In this document: positions 1-6,629 of the stretch, piece by piece
How positions within the stretch are numbered: the first letter of the stretch is position 1
Layout: each line of letters opens with the position of its first letter
Origin: JAYEJB01 sp034716415
GTDB taxonomy: Bacteria > Patescibacteriota > Patescibacteriia > SG8-24
Direction of reading: 5' to 3'
Assembly: GCA_034716415.1 (NCBI GenBank)
Contig: JAYEJB010000002.1
Location: 1-22,025, forward strand
Length of the DNA stretch: 22,025 nt
Translations under genes and position numbers: made by a program
Notes under the pieces: generated by a model
What the model was told of the DNA's origin: nothing
Databases searched by the model: none
What the model saw: the letters and a program-made list of their open reading frames with translations, nothing else

Positions 1-124
1 TTACCATTCGCTGCCACCGACCGCACGGTGATGCCTGGGCGCTAATCTGAGCGGCAAAATGAGAACTTACAAACCGGAAGTTTTAACTTCCCAAAAAAGC
101 GGAAGATTTAACTTCCCTTTGACA
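1..124. repeat. terminal inverted repeat, left copy
   Basis: Exact reverse complement of 21900-22023 over all 124 bases; I compared the two copies base by base. The inner part holds two near-palindromes, CGGAAGTTTTAACTTCCC (75-92) and CGGAAGATTTAACTTCCC (100-117), 25 bases apart, and the repeat ends in TTGACA (119-124). In both copies the repeat lies directly upstream of an inward-facing promoter. It is most likely a dispersed genomic repeat at which assembly stopped. A length near a large assembly k-mer would fit that, but is not proof. Confidence 0.9.
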
Positions 125-139
125 CGCTCTCCAAAGCAC

Positions 140-168
140 TTGACTTATTCCCAGCTCCGCGCTAACAT
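140..168 (+). promoter_or_regulatory. sigma70-type promoter of rplJL
   Basis: TTGACT (140-145), a 17-base spacer, and TAACAT (163-168). Transcription would start near 175, about ten bases before the L10-type leader fold. Confidence 0.65.
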
Positions 169-184
169 CCTAATCACAATCCAT

Positions 185-300
185 TTGCCGTAGACTGCGG
201 GTCCGCGAGGATAAGCCCATCAGGCGCCTGCACAGGTAGAGAACGAGACTCTTGAAGTCTCGTGCACCCATGTCTGCGGCAAAACCGCGGATTTTGTTTT
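185..300 (+). promoter_or_regulatory. L10-type autoregulatory leader with overlapping terminator
   Basis: Bases 185-195 (TTGCCGTAGAC) pair with 272-282 (GTCTGCGGCAA) over 11 positions including one G-U pair. They enclose further structure, including the hairpin CGAGACT/AGTCTCG near 244-262. This position and shape match the ribosomal L10 leader family upstream of rplJ. Bases 273-279 (TCTGCGG) can instead pair with 285-291 (CCGCGGA), followed by TTTTGTTTT, which makes an intrinsic terminator. The two folds share one strand and exclude each other, so control by transcription attenuation is likely. That L10 itself is the ligand is family knowledge, not shown here. Confidence 0.6.
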
Positions 301-345
301 AAAGGTCGATATCAACCGGTGAATGCCGGTAAACGCAAATATAGT

Positions 346-867
346 ATGCCAAAGACAAGAGAACAGAAAGAGGCGGAAGTGCGTGAGATCGTGGAAGGCT
401 TGGGTGAGGCCAAGTCGGTCGTGTTGGCTGACCTGTCTCCGCTCAAGGTATCCGAGTCCACGGAATTGAGGCACAAAGCCGCGGAAGAGGACGTGAAGAT
501 CAGGGCCGTGAAAAAGACCCTGTTCCACATGGCCTGCGAAGAGGCCAAAGTCGATTACGACGAGGCGGCCCTTGATGGAAGCATCATGTTGCTCATGGGA
601 AAAGGTGACGAGATCGCTCCGGCGAGACTCGTGGCCGGTCTCCGTAAGACCCACAAGGAGCTCGGTATCCACGGCGGACTCTTGGAGTCCAAATGGATGA
701 GTTCCGCGGAGGTTGTCGCGCTCGCCAAGCTGCCGTCGAAGGATCAGCTCATCGCTCAGGTCGTCGGTTCGGTGCGCGCGCCGTTGTCTGGCCTGGTCGG
801 AGTCCTGCAGGGTAACCTGCGTGGTTTCGTGTACGCACTTAATGCAATGAAGGACAGTAAGTCCTGA
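346..867 (+). CDS. rplJ: 50S ribosomal protein L10
   Basis: A 173-residue protein of normal length for bacterial L10, which anchors L7/L12 dimers to 23S rRNA at the base of the ribosomal stalk. The N-terminal half (MPKTREQKEAEV, then SVVLADLSPLKV) and the ending, in which a helix (LVGVLQGNLRGFVYALNAM) would hold L12, fit the family. I chose ATG 346 because the L10 N-terminus begins there; the in-frame extension upstream lies in the leader. No Shine-Dalgarno is visible before the ATG. It is followed by a 71-bp REP-like hairpin and then rplL, the conserved rplJL order. Expression is probably set by the leader at 185-300. Confidence 0.96.
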   Translation: MPKTREQKEAEVREIVEGLGEAKSVVLADLSPLKVSESTELRHKAAEEDVKIRAVKKTLFHMACEEAKVDYDEAALDGSIMLLMGKGDEIAPARLVAGLRKTHKELGIHGGLLESKWMSSAEVVALAKLPSKDQLIAQVVGSVRAPLSGLVGVLQGNLRGFVYALNAMKDSKS

Positions 868-874
868 CACGTTT

Positions 875-945
875 GTCATTGCGAGGCCGAAGGCCGAAGC
901 AATCCCGTCGGGATTGCCGCGGTCGCTACGCTCCCTCGCAATGAC
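875..945. repeat. REP-like palindromic element between rplJ and rplL
   Basis: GTCATTGCGAGG (875-886) is the reverse complement of CCTCGCAATGAC (934-945), with an inner inverted pair around AATCCCGTCGGGATT. This CATTGCGAGG...AATCCC pattern is a widespread bacterial intergenic repeat. Its place inside the rplJL operon could alter the L10:L12 ratio by slowing transcription or decay; that is inference. Confidence 0.75.
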
Positions 946-973
946 ACGCTTTAGAAACGATAACGACAAAGCT

Positions 974-1390
974 ATGTCGGATGAAAAGCAAGAGAAGAAA
1001 GATGTCGAGGTACCCGCGAAATTCAAGGACCTCGTCGCGAGCATCGAGAAGATGTCTGTCCTGGACCTCGCCGAACTGGTGACGGTACTTGAGGACAAGT
1101 TCGGTGTCTCGGCCGCCGCGCCCGCAATGGCGATGGCTGCCGCGCCTGCCGCCGGTGGCGAAGAAGCCGTCGAGGAGAAGACATCGTTCGATGTCGAGAT
1201 CACCGAGGCTGGTTCGAACAAGATCGGCGTCATCAAAGCGATTCGCGCGTTGACCGAGATGGGTCTGAAGGATGCCAAGGATTTGGTCGACAGCGCTCCG
1301 AAGATGGTGCGTGAGGGCATCGGCAAGGAAGATGCCGAGGCGATGAAGAAGACGCTGGAGGAAGCGGGCGCTAAGGTTACGTTGAAGTAA
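974..1390 (+). CDS. rplL: 50S ribosomal protein L7/L12
   Basis: A 138-residue acidic protein. It has the usual three parts: an N-terminal dimerisation domain (DLVASIEKMSVLDLAELVTV, residues about 17-40), an Ala/Pro hinge (AAAPAMAMAAAPAAGG), and a C-terminal factor-binding domain with NKIGVIKAIR and GLKDAKDLVD, ending in VTLK. L7/L12 forms the mobile stalk that recruits translation GTPases. ATG 974 starts the recognisable protein (MSDEKQEKKDV); the open frame from 914 is read-through of the REP-like element. No clear Shine-Dalgarno is present. Length is slightly above the usual 120-130 residues because of the N-terminal tail. Confidence 0.97.
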   Translation: MSDEKQEKKDVEVPAKFKDLVASIEKMSVLDLAELVTVLEDKFGVSAAAPAMAMAAAPAAGGEEAVEEKTSFDVEITEAGSNKIGVIKAIRALTEMGLKDAKDLVDSAPKMVREGIGKEDAEAMKKTLEEAGAKVTLK

Positions 1391-1404
1391 TCATCACTCC
1401 AATG

Positions 1405-1478
1405 TCGTCCCGGCCTGCCTGCCGGCAGGCAGGGCTTGACCCGGGATCCAGAAAACGGGCTCGCGCCCGTTTTCTGGA
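1405..1478. repeat. palindromic repeat pair after rplL
   Basis: Two palindromes in a row. The first is the perfect 20-base palindrome CCTGCCTGCCGGCAGGCAGG (1414-1433) inside a CCCGG..GACCCGGGATCC context, a common bacterial dispersed repeat. The second is the hairpin ATCCAGAAAACGGG/CCCGTTTTCTGGAT with loop CTCGCG. Relatives of the first lie near 13003-13022 and 18536-18555. The second could serve as a terminator for rplL, although it lacks a clear T-run. Confidence 0.7.
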
Positions 1479-1490
1479 TTGGCTGTCCAT

Positions 1491-1718
1491 AGTTCAAGCG
1501 AAAATGTGCCTGACTATTTTCGAAGGAAANNNNNNNNNNNNNNNNNNNNNNNNNNNNNNNNNNNNNNNNNNNNNNNNNNNNNNNNNNNNNNNNNNNNNNN
1601 NNNNNNNNNNNNNNNNNNNNNNNNNNNNNCCTGTCTGCCGTGCGGCGACAAGAAGGATGAGCCCGAGACCTATCTCGTCCTCGTCGCCTAGTCCGGTAGT
1701 CCGGCCCGTTTACGCACG
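1491..1718 (+). other. scaffold gap (1530-1629, 100 N) with possible gene end
   Basis: Exactly 100 N, the usual placeholder for a gap of unknown size. On the plus strand an open frame runs out of the gap to TAG 1689-1691, ending LPCGDKKDEPETYLVLVA, and a good terminator follows at 1719-1756, so a short plus-strand gene may end here. On the minus strand the same bases can read GDEDEIGLGLILLVAARQT. I cannot decide between these and do not assign a product. Confidence 0.35.
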
Positions 1719-1756
1719 ACCGCCGCCCTTGCCACACCTCGGCAAGCGGCGGTTTT
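1719..1756 (+). terminator. intrinsic terminator
   Basis: ACCGCCG plus CTTGCC pair with GGCAAG plus CGGCGGT, with a two-C bulge (1726-1727) and loop ACACCTC, followed by TTTTCTT. It would end plus-strand transcription from rplJL or from a gene inside the gap. Confidence 0.8.
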
Positions 1757-1765
1757 CTTATGCAA

Positions 1766-1789
1766 AAAAACGAGCCTAAGCCCGTTTTT
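1766..1789 (-). terminator. bidirectional terminator
   Basis: AAAAACG (1766-1772) pairs with CGTTTTT (1783-1789), with GC/GC inside and loop CTAA. It lies just after the stop of the minus-strand gene at 1799, and the minus-strand reading gives a long T-run. Confidence 0.75.
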
Positions 1790-1798
1790 GAAATCGAT

Positions 1799-4156
1799 CT
1801 ATTCCTCCTCCGGCCAGGTGAAGCGGAGCAGTCGGTTGCCGCTCACCGCGACGATGGTTCGTGCGTCCTGGTCGACCCAGAAGTCGGTCGCTCCGGCGAG
1901 CGCGTCCGCTTCGTACTGCGCGACAAGCGACCCGCTCTTCTTGTTGAATCTCACCACGCGTGGGTTGGCGCCATCGAGGACGTACAGGTCGTCCACGTCA
2001 CTCGGTGTCCGCAATTTCAGGGGTGTTGTCATGGCCGGGTCTATGGCAGGCGTGTGGAAGTCGGTGTTCTCGCCTCGCAGCAGTCTGATGATGCCGGCGT
2101 CGCCTTTCAAGACGTACACATATCCGTCGATCGCCAGAGATACGGTGTCCGAGAGATCTGTCGCGTCTTTCACATAGAAGTCGTGCGTCCCGTAGCCGCC
2201 TTCGACCGCGCGGAAGCGCAGTATCCTGTTATGCGGTGAGTCGAGGAAGTACAGCCTGGAGCCGAACGTGGTTGCGTCGTTGATGTTCACGTTCAGGTCA
2301 CCCAAAGGCAGTGTCATCGTCATCGCGTGCCCCCCGGTCGTCACCAGATCCAGGTCGTTCACACCACCCGTCAACGCGCCGTTCCTTGTCGCCAGGAATA
2401 CGTCGGGTGTACTTCCGCCTTCCCGCGTGTGCATGAGTTGGGCCGAACCGTCCTGCGGAGATATCTTGAACACACTGCCGTCGGTCGACACGGACCAATA
2501 GGACGTTCCGTCGAACGCAAGCCGCGCAAGCGAAGGTGTTCCGGATTGCGTCACGACCGCCGACAGGACTTCCGGAGCACCCAGCGGGACCGAACGGCGC
2601 AATTCCGCGAACTTGGCGGCGATCACGCCTTGCAGTTCATGTTTGGTGACGGCGCGGTCCTCATCGTTGGTCGGGAGAGCAGCGATCGCGGCGGCTGATT
2701 CTTGAAGAAGCCGCCGTGCCCGGTCTTCGTCGCGGTAGATCATGCTCGCTTCCGCCGAATCGATCTGTTGTCTGATGGCCGCGACACCCTTCTCGTAATC
2801 CGCGACCGATCGCTCCTGGCCTCTCTGCCAACCCAGCGCGCCCAGACTGACGTTCAGCAGGAATACCAGCACCATTATCGCAATCAGCAAGTAGCGGCTC
2901 TTCGGGGTCAGGTTGTTCCAAACGTTAACGATACGATCCGGCAACGGCAGCTTCGGTATCGTCGGCACACTCTCCACCCCGTCTTTCACTGTCGTGCCGC
3001 CTGCCTCCCGAAGCTTCAGCGAAGGGGAGCCTGCCCCCCGAAGCTTCAGCGAAGGGGGGTCGTGCTCTGTCGCACGCGCCTCGATAATACGCTTTTTGGT
3101 CGTCGCGACCGCTTTACCGAACATCTGCCCCGTTTGCCTAGCCACCTTCTGCGCGATTTTCGCGAGATTGACGGAGCCACCTTTGACGTTCCGGATCATC
3201 GAAGTCGATACTTTTTTCCCGTTACCCACTGTCGTGCCGCCTGCCCCCCGAAGCTTCAGCGAAGGGGGGTCGTGCCGCCTGCCCCCCGAAGCTTCAGCGA
3301 GGGGGGGTCGTGCTGACGTGCTCATGTCCACCCCTTTATCGATCACCGTATCATTCCTCGGTGGAGCAGGTCGCGTGACAGGCACTGGCCCTGCAGGAGT
3401 GACGGTCCGCGTGGTGGGGGTTGTCGTCGGGGCAGGAGATGTCGATTCAAGTACGGGTGCTCCGTCCAGCAGGAGCAGCGCCAGCGAAAGATCCTCATGG
3501 CGGGCCAGTAAAGCGTCCCGTAAGAGCATGGTGGCCGTTTCCGTGCGTGGTGCCGACAGGATATCCTTGACCGCGTGTTCGGTCAGCAGTTCGATGACGT
3601 TGCGGTTCGATATCACCATCCTGTCCTTGCCGCTGATCTTGCCGCTGATCAGGTTCGTGAATCCTCTGCTGTGACCGGCCTTGTCCCGGTCGTCGTCTTC
3701 AAGCACGTCAAAGAAGCGCGGGCCTCCCTGCACCCCTTGTCGGAAAAGCAGCAACGAAGGACGTCCCCATACCGCGGCGGCCACTTCACGGCCTTTCTGC
3801 GCGACGATCGCACCCTGAACCTCTTCCGGATTGACCGGTAGCCCGTGTTCGCCCAAGAGTCGCTTCAGTCTCAAGTTGACACGCGAGACAGCGGACTCGA
3901 AAGATTCCTCAAGAGTCACGCTTACGGACAATTTGTTGAGAGACTCTTCGACACCGACGGCGAACGCCTCTTCGATATTGGCGGACAGGATGTCACCGGT
4001 TCGCGCGTCGGTCACCGTACTCAATAGCCCCTGCACGTCACCCAGCCGCGCGGCGGCCTCGAAATCGACGTCTAGGGACAGTGTCCTGACGTAGGCTTCA
4101 GCCTTCTTGGTTTTCCACGGCGCCAACTTGCCAAAACCTCTTGGTTGAGGAAGCAT
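1799..4156 (-). CDS. PP2C-like, single-TM, beta-propeller membrane protein
   Basis: A 785-residue protein in three parts. Residues 1-240 resemble a divergent PPM/PP2C phosphatase fold (ISGKDRMVISNRNVIELL, then a C-terminal TATMLLRDALL region) without obvious metal-binding Asp motifs, so catalysis is doubtful. Residues about 240-415 are a Pro/Thr-rich linker holding four copies of a palindromic insert. One transmembrane helix follows (SRYLLIAIMVLVFLLNVSL, about 419-437), then a short coiled-coil-like stretch with ERSVADYEKG. Residues about 530-785 show propeller-like blades (DGTSYWSVSTDGSVFKI, LYVLDGANPRVVRFNKKSG). The inferred layout is a cytoplasmic N-terminus and an outside propeller, perhaps a signalling or envelope-sensing protein. 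Start ATG 4156 follows a good promoter, but the Shine-Dalgarno is weak. Confidence 0.75.
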   Translation of the reverse strand: MLPQPRGFGKLAPWKTKKAEAYVRTLSLDVDFEAAARLGDVQGLLSTVTDARTGDILSANIEEAFAVGVEESLNKLSVSVTLEESFESAVSRVNLRLKRLLGEHGLPVNPEEVQGAIVAQKGREVAAAVWGRPSLLLFRQGVQGGPRFFDVLEDDDRDKAGHSRGFTNLISGKISGKDRMVISNRNVIELLTEHAVKDILSAPRTETATMLLRDALLARHEDLSLALLLLDGAPVLESTSPAPTTTPTTRTVTPAGPVPVTRPAPPRNDTVIDKGVDMSTSARPPLAEASGGRRHDPPSLKLRGAGGTTVGNGKKVSTSMIRNVKGGSVNLAKIAQKVARQTGQMFGKAVATTKKRIIEARATEHDPPSLKLRGAGSPSLKLREAGGTTVKDGVESVPTIPKLPLPDRIVNVWNNLTPKSRYLLIAIMVLVFLLNVSLGALGWQRGQERSVADYEKGVAAIRQQIDSAEASMIYRDEDRARRLLQESAAAIAALPTNDEDRAVTKHELQGVIAAKFAELRRSVPLGAPEVLSAVVTQSGTPSLARLAFDGTSYWSVSTDGSVFKISPQDGSAQLMHTREGGSTPDVFLATRNGALTGGVNDLDLVTTGGHAMTMTLPLGDLNVNINDATTFGSRLYFLDSPHNRILRFRAVEGGYGTHDFYVKDATDLSDTVSLAIDGYVYVLKGDAGIIRLLRGENTDFHTPAIDPAMTTPLKLRTPSDVDDLYVLDGANPRVVRFNKKSGSLVAQYEADALAGATDFWVDQDARTIVAVSGNRLLRFTWPEEE
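3001..3060. repeat. palindromic insert, copies A and B (tandem)
   Basis: Two 30-base units (3001-3030 and 3031-3060) built on CCCGAAGCTTCAGCGAAGGGG, preceded by CACTGTCGTGCCGC. In the minus-strand gene they are read as PPSLKLRGAG and PSLKLREAG. Confidence 0.9.
3241..3308. repeat. palindromic insert, copies C and D
   Basis: Same unit as at 3001-3060. Copy C (3241-3270) is again preceded by CACTGTCGTGCCGC, and copy D (3279-3308) by CGTGCCGC. Copy C is read as DPPSLKLRGAGG. Copy D carries one extra G and is read in another frame, giving RPPLAEASGG. Confidence 0.9.
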
Positions 4157-4168
4157 ATGGCTGTCTCT

Positions 4169-4197
4169 TTGACCTGCGTTAACGGTGTGATTATACT
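4169..4197 (+). promoter_or_regulatory. promoter of regulator-tsaB unit
   Basis: TTGACC (4169-4174), 17-base spacer, TATACT (4192-4197). Its -10 overlaps the -10 of the opposite promoter at 4190-4219. Confidence 0.65.
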
Positions 4198-4219
4198 ATA
4201 GAGCGTTGGATAGTAGCAA
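4190..4219 (-). promoter_or_regulatory. promoter of the 785-aa membrane protein gene
   Basis: On the minus strand: TTGCTA (4219-4214), 18-base spacer, perfect TATAAT (4195-4190). It overlaps the plus-strand promoter, so the two probably compete. Confidence 0.6.
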
Positions 4220-4220
4220 A

Positions 4221-4292
4221 GAAGTATAGAAGTTCAGGAGTATAGAAGTATTTCTTATGCTCCTGCACTCCTTGACTCCTATACTCCTAAAC
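4221..4292. repeat. inverted octanucleotide array in 5' UTR
   Basis: Nine 8-base units in strict phase. The first four are GAAGTATA, GAAGTTCA, GGAGTATA, GAAGTATT; the last four are TCCTGCAC, TCCTTGAC, TCCTATAC, TCCTAAAC, the same unit (GGAGTNNA) on the other strand. GGAGTATAG pairs with CTATACTCC, so the mRNA leader of the next gene can form a hairpin. Confidence 0.8.
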
Positions 4293-4299
4293 TCCCACC

Positions 4300-4917
4300 A
4301 TGCTCGAGCAATTATTTGGTTCAAAGACCCGAGTGCGACTGCTGCGTCTTTTTCTGGCTAACCAGAATGACGCCTATTTCGTGCGCGAACTGACCAGGAA
4401 GATCGGGGCGCAGATCAATGCTGTCCGGAACGAGCTGGAGAATCTCGTGGTCATGGGAATCATCGAGGCGGCGGAACGAACGGATAAGGCTGATTCTGAA
4501 GGTGTCTCCTCCCGGTCGGCTAAACAGCGGAAATACTATCGCGTGAACACCGAATCGCTTCTCTATCCTGAATTGCGCGCGCTGTTCGCCAAGGCCGGAA
4601 TCCTGCTGGAAAAGAATTTTGTCCAGAAGCTGAACAAGGCCGGCACGGTCTCTTATCTGGCGTTGTTGGGTCATTTCGTGGGAGATGTCGAATCAGAGAC
4701 GGATGTTTTCATCGTCGGTAAGCTGAATCGGGACAAGGTGGCTGCGGCAGTGCGGAGTTTCGAACGTTCGGTCGGTAAGGAGATCAATTACACCGTCCTG
4801 TCGCCGAGCGAGTTCAGGACCAGGAAAGACCTGACAGACCGCTTTCTTTACGGCATCCTGGATTCGAAGAAGGTAGTCGTAGTGGATGAAATGGCCGAGA
4901 GGGTCATCGCGGTGTAA
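4300..4917 (+). CDS. winged-helix regulator with nucleotidyltransferase-like C-terminus
   Basis: A 205-residue protein. Residues about 1-75 form an ArsR/MarR-type winged helix (FGSKTRVRLLRLFL, FVRELTRKIGAQINAVRNEL, VVMGIIEAAE, then KYYRVN as the wing). Residues about 105-205 resemble the minimal nucleotidyltransferase fold seen joined to such helices in Patescibacteria (SETDVFIVGKLNRDKV, then EINYTVLSPSEF). The usual GSxxxxxSDxD catalytic signature is degraded, so it probably senses rather than catalyses. It stands 12 bases before the tsaB-like gene in one unit and faces the 785-aa gene across overlapping promoters, which it may control. ATG 4300 starts the fold; no Shine-Dalgarno is visible. 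Confidence 0.75.
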   Translation: MLEQLFGSKTRVRLLRLFLANQNDAYFVRELTRKIGAQINAVRNELENLVVMGIIEAAERTDKADSEGVSSRSAKQRKYYRVNTESLLYPELRALFAKAGILLEKNFVQKLNKAGTVSYLALLGHFVGDVESETDVFIVGKLNRDKVAAAVRSFERSVGKEINYTVLSPSEFRTRKDLTDRFLYGILDSKKVVVVDEMAERVIAV

Positions 4918-4929
4918 CGATATCGAAGC

Positions 4930-5373
4930 ATGATACTGGTCATCGATTACGACAACACGAGACAGGACATCCTCCTTGCGGACGAAAGTACCGTAAGGAG
5001 ATTTGATGCGGGGCCGGGGGCGGGTTTCCAATCGCTTGAGCAGGTGATCGAATCGGTACGGAACGAGGGTCATGAGCGGGCTGACGGCATCGCGGTCGTG
5101 TTGCCGTTGGAAGCGGGAGAAGGGGCAGAAGAGGAAGAAGCGGAAGAAGTCCGAAGGGATATGTCATGGAGCACGGTCCGGGCGGCCGTGTCGATGGCTA
5201 ACGGACTCGCTTTCGCCTGGGGCGTTCCGGCGGTCCGCATCTCCGGAGAAGGGGAGGACGATGATGACTTGGTGGGAGAGGCGTCGGATAGATTGAGGAA
5301 GGCCGATCCGGATTCCCGCGTCAGCGCGACCTACGACGGCGAGCCGAACATCACGAAGCCGAAGAAAGGTTGA
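4930..5373 (+). CDS. tsaB: shortened TsaB-like protein (t6A synthesis partner)
   Basis: A 147-residue protein. The start MILVIDYDNTRQDILLAD matches the first strands of the ASKHA fold in TsaB, and the stretch STVRAAVSMANGLAFAWGVPAV matches the TsaB helix usually preceded by GPGSFTGLR. TsaB is the non-catalytic partner of TsaD in making the universal tRNA modification t6A. Here the GPGSFT loop is replaced by an acidic run (GEGAEEEEAEEVRRD), and the protein is far shorter than the usual 220-230 residues, ending YDGEPNITKPKKG. The last 41 coding bases before the end are repeated at 8433-8473. The symbol is by family resemblance only. ATG 4930 follows the regulator gene closely, without a Shine-Dalgarno. 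Confidence 0.65.
   Translation: MILVIDYDNTRQDILLADESTVRRFDAGPGAGFQSLEQVIESVRNEGHERADGIAVVLPLEAGEGAEEEEAEEVRRDMSWSTVRAAVSMANGLAFAWGVPAVRISGEGEDDDDLVGEASDRLRKADPDSRVSATYDGEPNITKPKKG
5324..5364 (+). repeat. island-flanking direct repeat, left copy
   Basis: The 41 bases GCGCGACCTACGACGG... to CCGAAG at the end of tsaB match 8433-8473 at 39 of 41 positions. Both differences are silent third-codon changes (GGC/GGT, AAC/AAT). Between the copies lie 3.07 kb of AT-richer DNA. Confidence 0.85.
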
Positions 5374-5411
5374 GAGAGTCTAAAAATCCAAGAGTCGAAT
5401 TCATGGAATAA

Positions 5412-5439
5412 AACCGCCGGTTGATGCCGGTGGTAGTTT
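5412..5439 (+). terminator. possible terminator after tsaB
   Basis: CCGCCGG and CCGGTGG pair around loop TTGATG, flanked by AAA on the left and TAGTTTATT on the right. The T-run is interrupted. Confidence 0.45.
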
Positions 5440-5440
5440 A

Positions 5441-5469
5441 TTGAAGTTTCGGTCCGTTAAGCGTAAAAT
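5441..5469 (+). promoter_or_regulatory. promoter of first island unit
   Basis: TTGAAG (5441-5446), 17-base spacer, TAAAAT (5464-5469), 27 bases before the ATG of the next gene. Confidence 0.6.
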
Positions 5470-5496
5470 CAGGCTGTACTTAGCAATCAAATAGAT

Positions 5497-6096
5497 ATGG
5501 CAAAGAACTTTAAAGAGGCAGGTGATTACAAACTTTGGGTCGATTGGACTCATCAATATTTGTACTTGGCAAGGTTAGGTTGTCAGGTCGCTTTAGATAA
5601 TAAACCAAAATATTTTCGAGATGACAGGGGTATTATGAAATATGGACCTGAAAGTCTATGTATACCGATCATTTTTAATTTTAAGCACGGTATAGAATTA
5701 TCCCTAAAGGCACTGAGTATCATTGTAGACAAGAAAAAGGAATACGAAAGGGGTCATGATATTAGTAAATTATTTACTACTTTAAAGAGTCATCTGGAAG
5801 ACGAAAAATTAAAGATAGAAGAAAGTGGAGGCAATAAAGTAAAGATTGATGATTCAAAGTCTAAAATTGAAGGCATTGTCGAAAAATATCGTAAGGGTGG
5901 TTTTTTTAAGAATCGGTGGGATGTAGTGATTCAAGATAAAATGAATGACCTGTTTAGATATCCGGAAGGTAACAGTGCAACAGCAAGCATTAATGATAAG
6001 AATTTCTGCAAGGAAGATGTCAAAAACCTAGAGGAAGATATCGTTAAGTTTTCTGAAGCAGTGAACTTCTTAGGGTACTTATATGTGGTAAGTTAA
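5497..6096 (+). CDS. HEPN-like protein, function unknown
   Basis: A 199-residue protein, largely helical and Lys/Glu rich. The stretch IPIIFNFKHGIELSLKAL followed by GHDISKLF resembles HEPN-type helical domains, which often act as RNases or as antitoxin and toxin partners in defence loci. I do not see a clear R-x4-6-H catalytic motif. Codon use is AT-rich, unlike the flanking chromosome, which points to transfer. It has its own promoter and is followed 47 bases later by a small membrane protein. ATG 5497 has no Shine-Dalgarno. The HEPN assignment is a resemblance only. Confidence 0.6.
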   Translation: MAKNFKEAGDYKLWVDWTHQYLYLARLGCQVALDNKPKYFRDDRGIMKYGPESLCIPIIFNFKHGIELSLKALSIIVDKKKEYERGHDISKLFTTLKSHLEDEKLKIEESGGNKVKIDDSKSKIEGIVEKYRKGGFFKNRWDVVIQDKMNDLFRYPEGNSATASINDKNFCKEDVKNLEEDIVKFSEAVNFLGYLYVVS

Positions 6097-6143
6097 AGAG
6101 CCAAAATAGAAAGAATAATCTTAAATAATTGAAAGGTGCTTTT

Positions 6144-6395
6144 ATGAATAACGGCAACAAGACACCGAGGGCAAAGATTAAAACTTTTTTAATTTATGCA
6201 TTTTATATAGTTATTTTTGGTTTTTTTATCCACTCCGCACTTTTTGGAGCGGGTGAAGATTGGGTAGAAGAATATGGTTTATTAGTTATAGTTCTTGGAG
6301 GTATAGTATATATGTTGGACATGTCTCTCCGTAATCATATTGATGGACGTTTCGAAGAACTCAAGGCCGAGCTCAAGAAACAGGTTCAAGGATAA
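6144..6395 (+). CDS. small two-TM membrane protein
   Basis: An 83-residue protein with two hydrophobic helices (FLIYAFYIVIFGFFIHSALF and YGLLVIVLGGIVYMLDMSL) and a charged helical tail (DGRFEELKAELKKQ) that would sit at the membrane surface. I chose ATG 6144 because AAAGGTG (6132-6138) lies five bases upstream; the longer frame starts at a TTG inside that site. Small membrane proteins are common effectors in abortive-infection loci, so the island context suggests such a role, but nothing in the sequence proves it. DNA is AT-rich like the previous gene. Confidence 0.7.
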   Translation: MNNGNKTPRAKIKTFLIYAFYIVIFGFFIHSALFGAGEDWVEEYGLLVIVLGGIVYMLDMSLRNHIDGRFEELKAELKKQVQG

Positions 6396-6506
6396 TTAAT
6401 TAGGCATATTGGGATCATATCTTGCATCTCACCTCTGCAAGCACAACAAAATAAAAGACAAGCTGTACCACCAGAGTCTTCAAGAACTCAGTACAAGCGC
6501 TCGCAG

Positions 6507-6535
6507 AAAATAGGCGAAAATTGCCTATTTTTCTT
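6507..6535 (+). terminator. intrinsic terminator of first island unit
   Basis: AAAATAGGC and GCCTATTTT pair around GAAAATT, followed by TCTT. It separates the HEPN-like/TM unit from the ATPase-RloB unit. Confidence 0.75.
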
Positions 6536-6562
6536 AAAAATCAACGATATTTTGTTGAAGTC

Positions 6563-6591
6563 TTGTCAAATTTAGACAATTATGCTATTCT
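6563..6591 (+). promoter_or_regulatory. promoter with operator-like repeat, ATPase-RloB unit
   Basis: TTGTCA (6563-6568), 17-base spacer, TATTCT (6586-6591). An inverted repeat TTGTC-7-GACAA (6563-6579) covers the -35 and half the spacer, a good place for a repressor. Confidence 0.65.
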
Positions 6592-6629
6592 AACCGTGGA
6601 GACGTCTGCGGATGCAAAGTATTAATATG

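Noticed and set aside
220..1737. 505-aa minus-strand open frame across rplJ, rplL and the gap
   Set aside because: It is antisense to two certain ribosomal protein genes, crosses 100 N, and contains the peptide typical of a translated REP-like element (IARERSDRGNP).
4221..4292. CRISPR array
   Set aside because: The units are 8 bp with no spacers and no cas genes; these are simple phased repeats.
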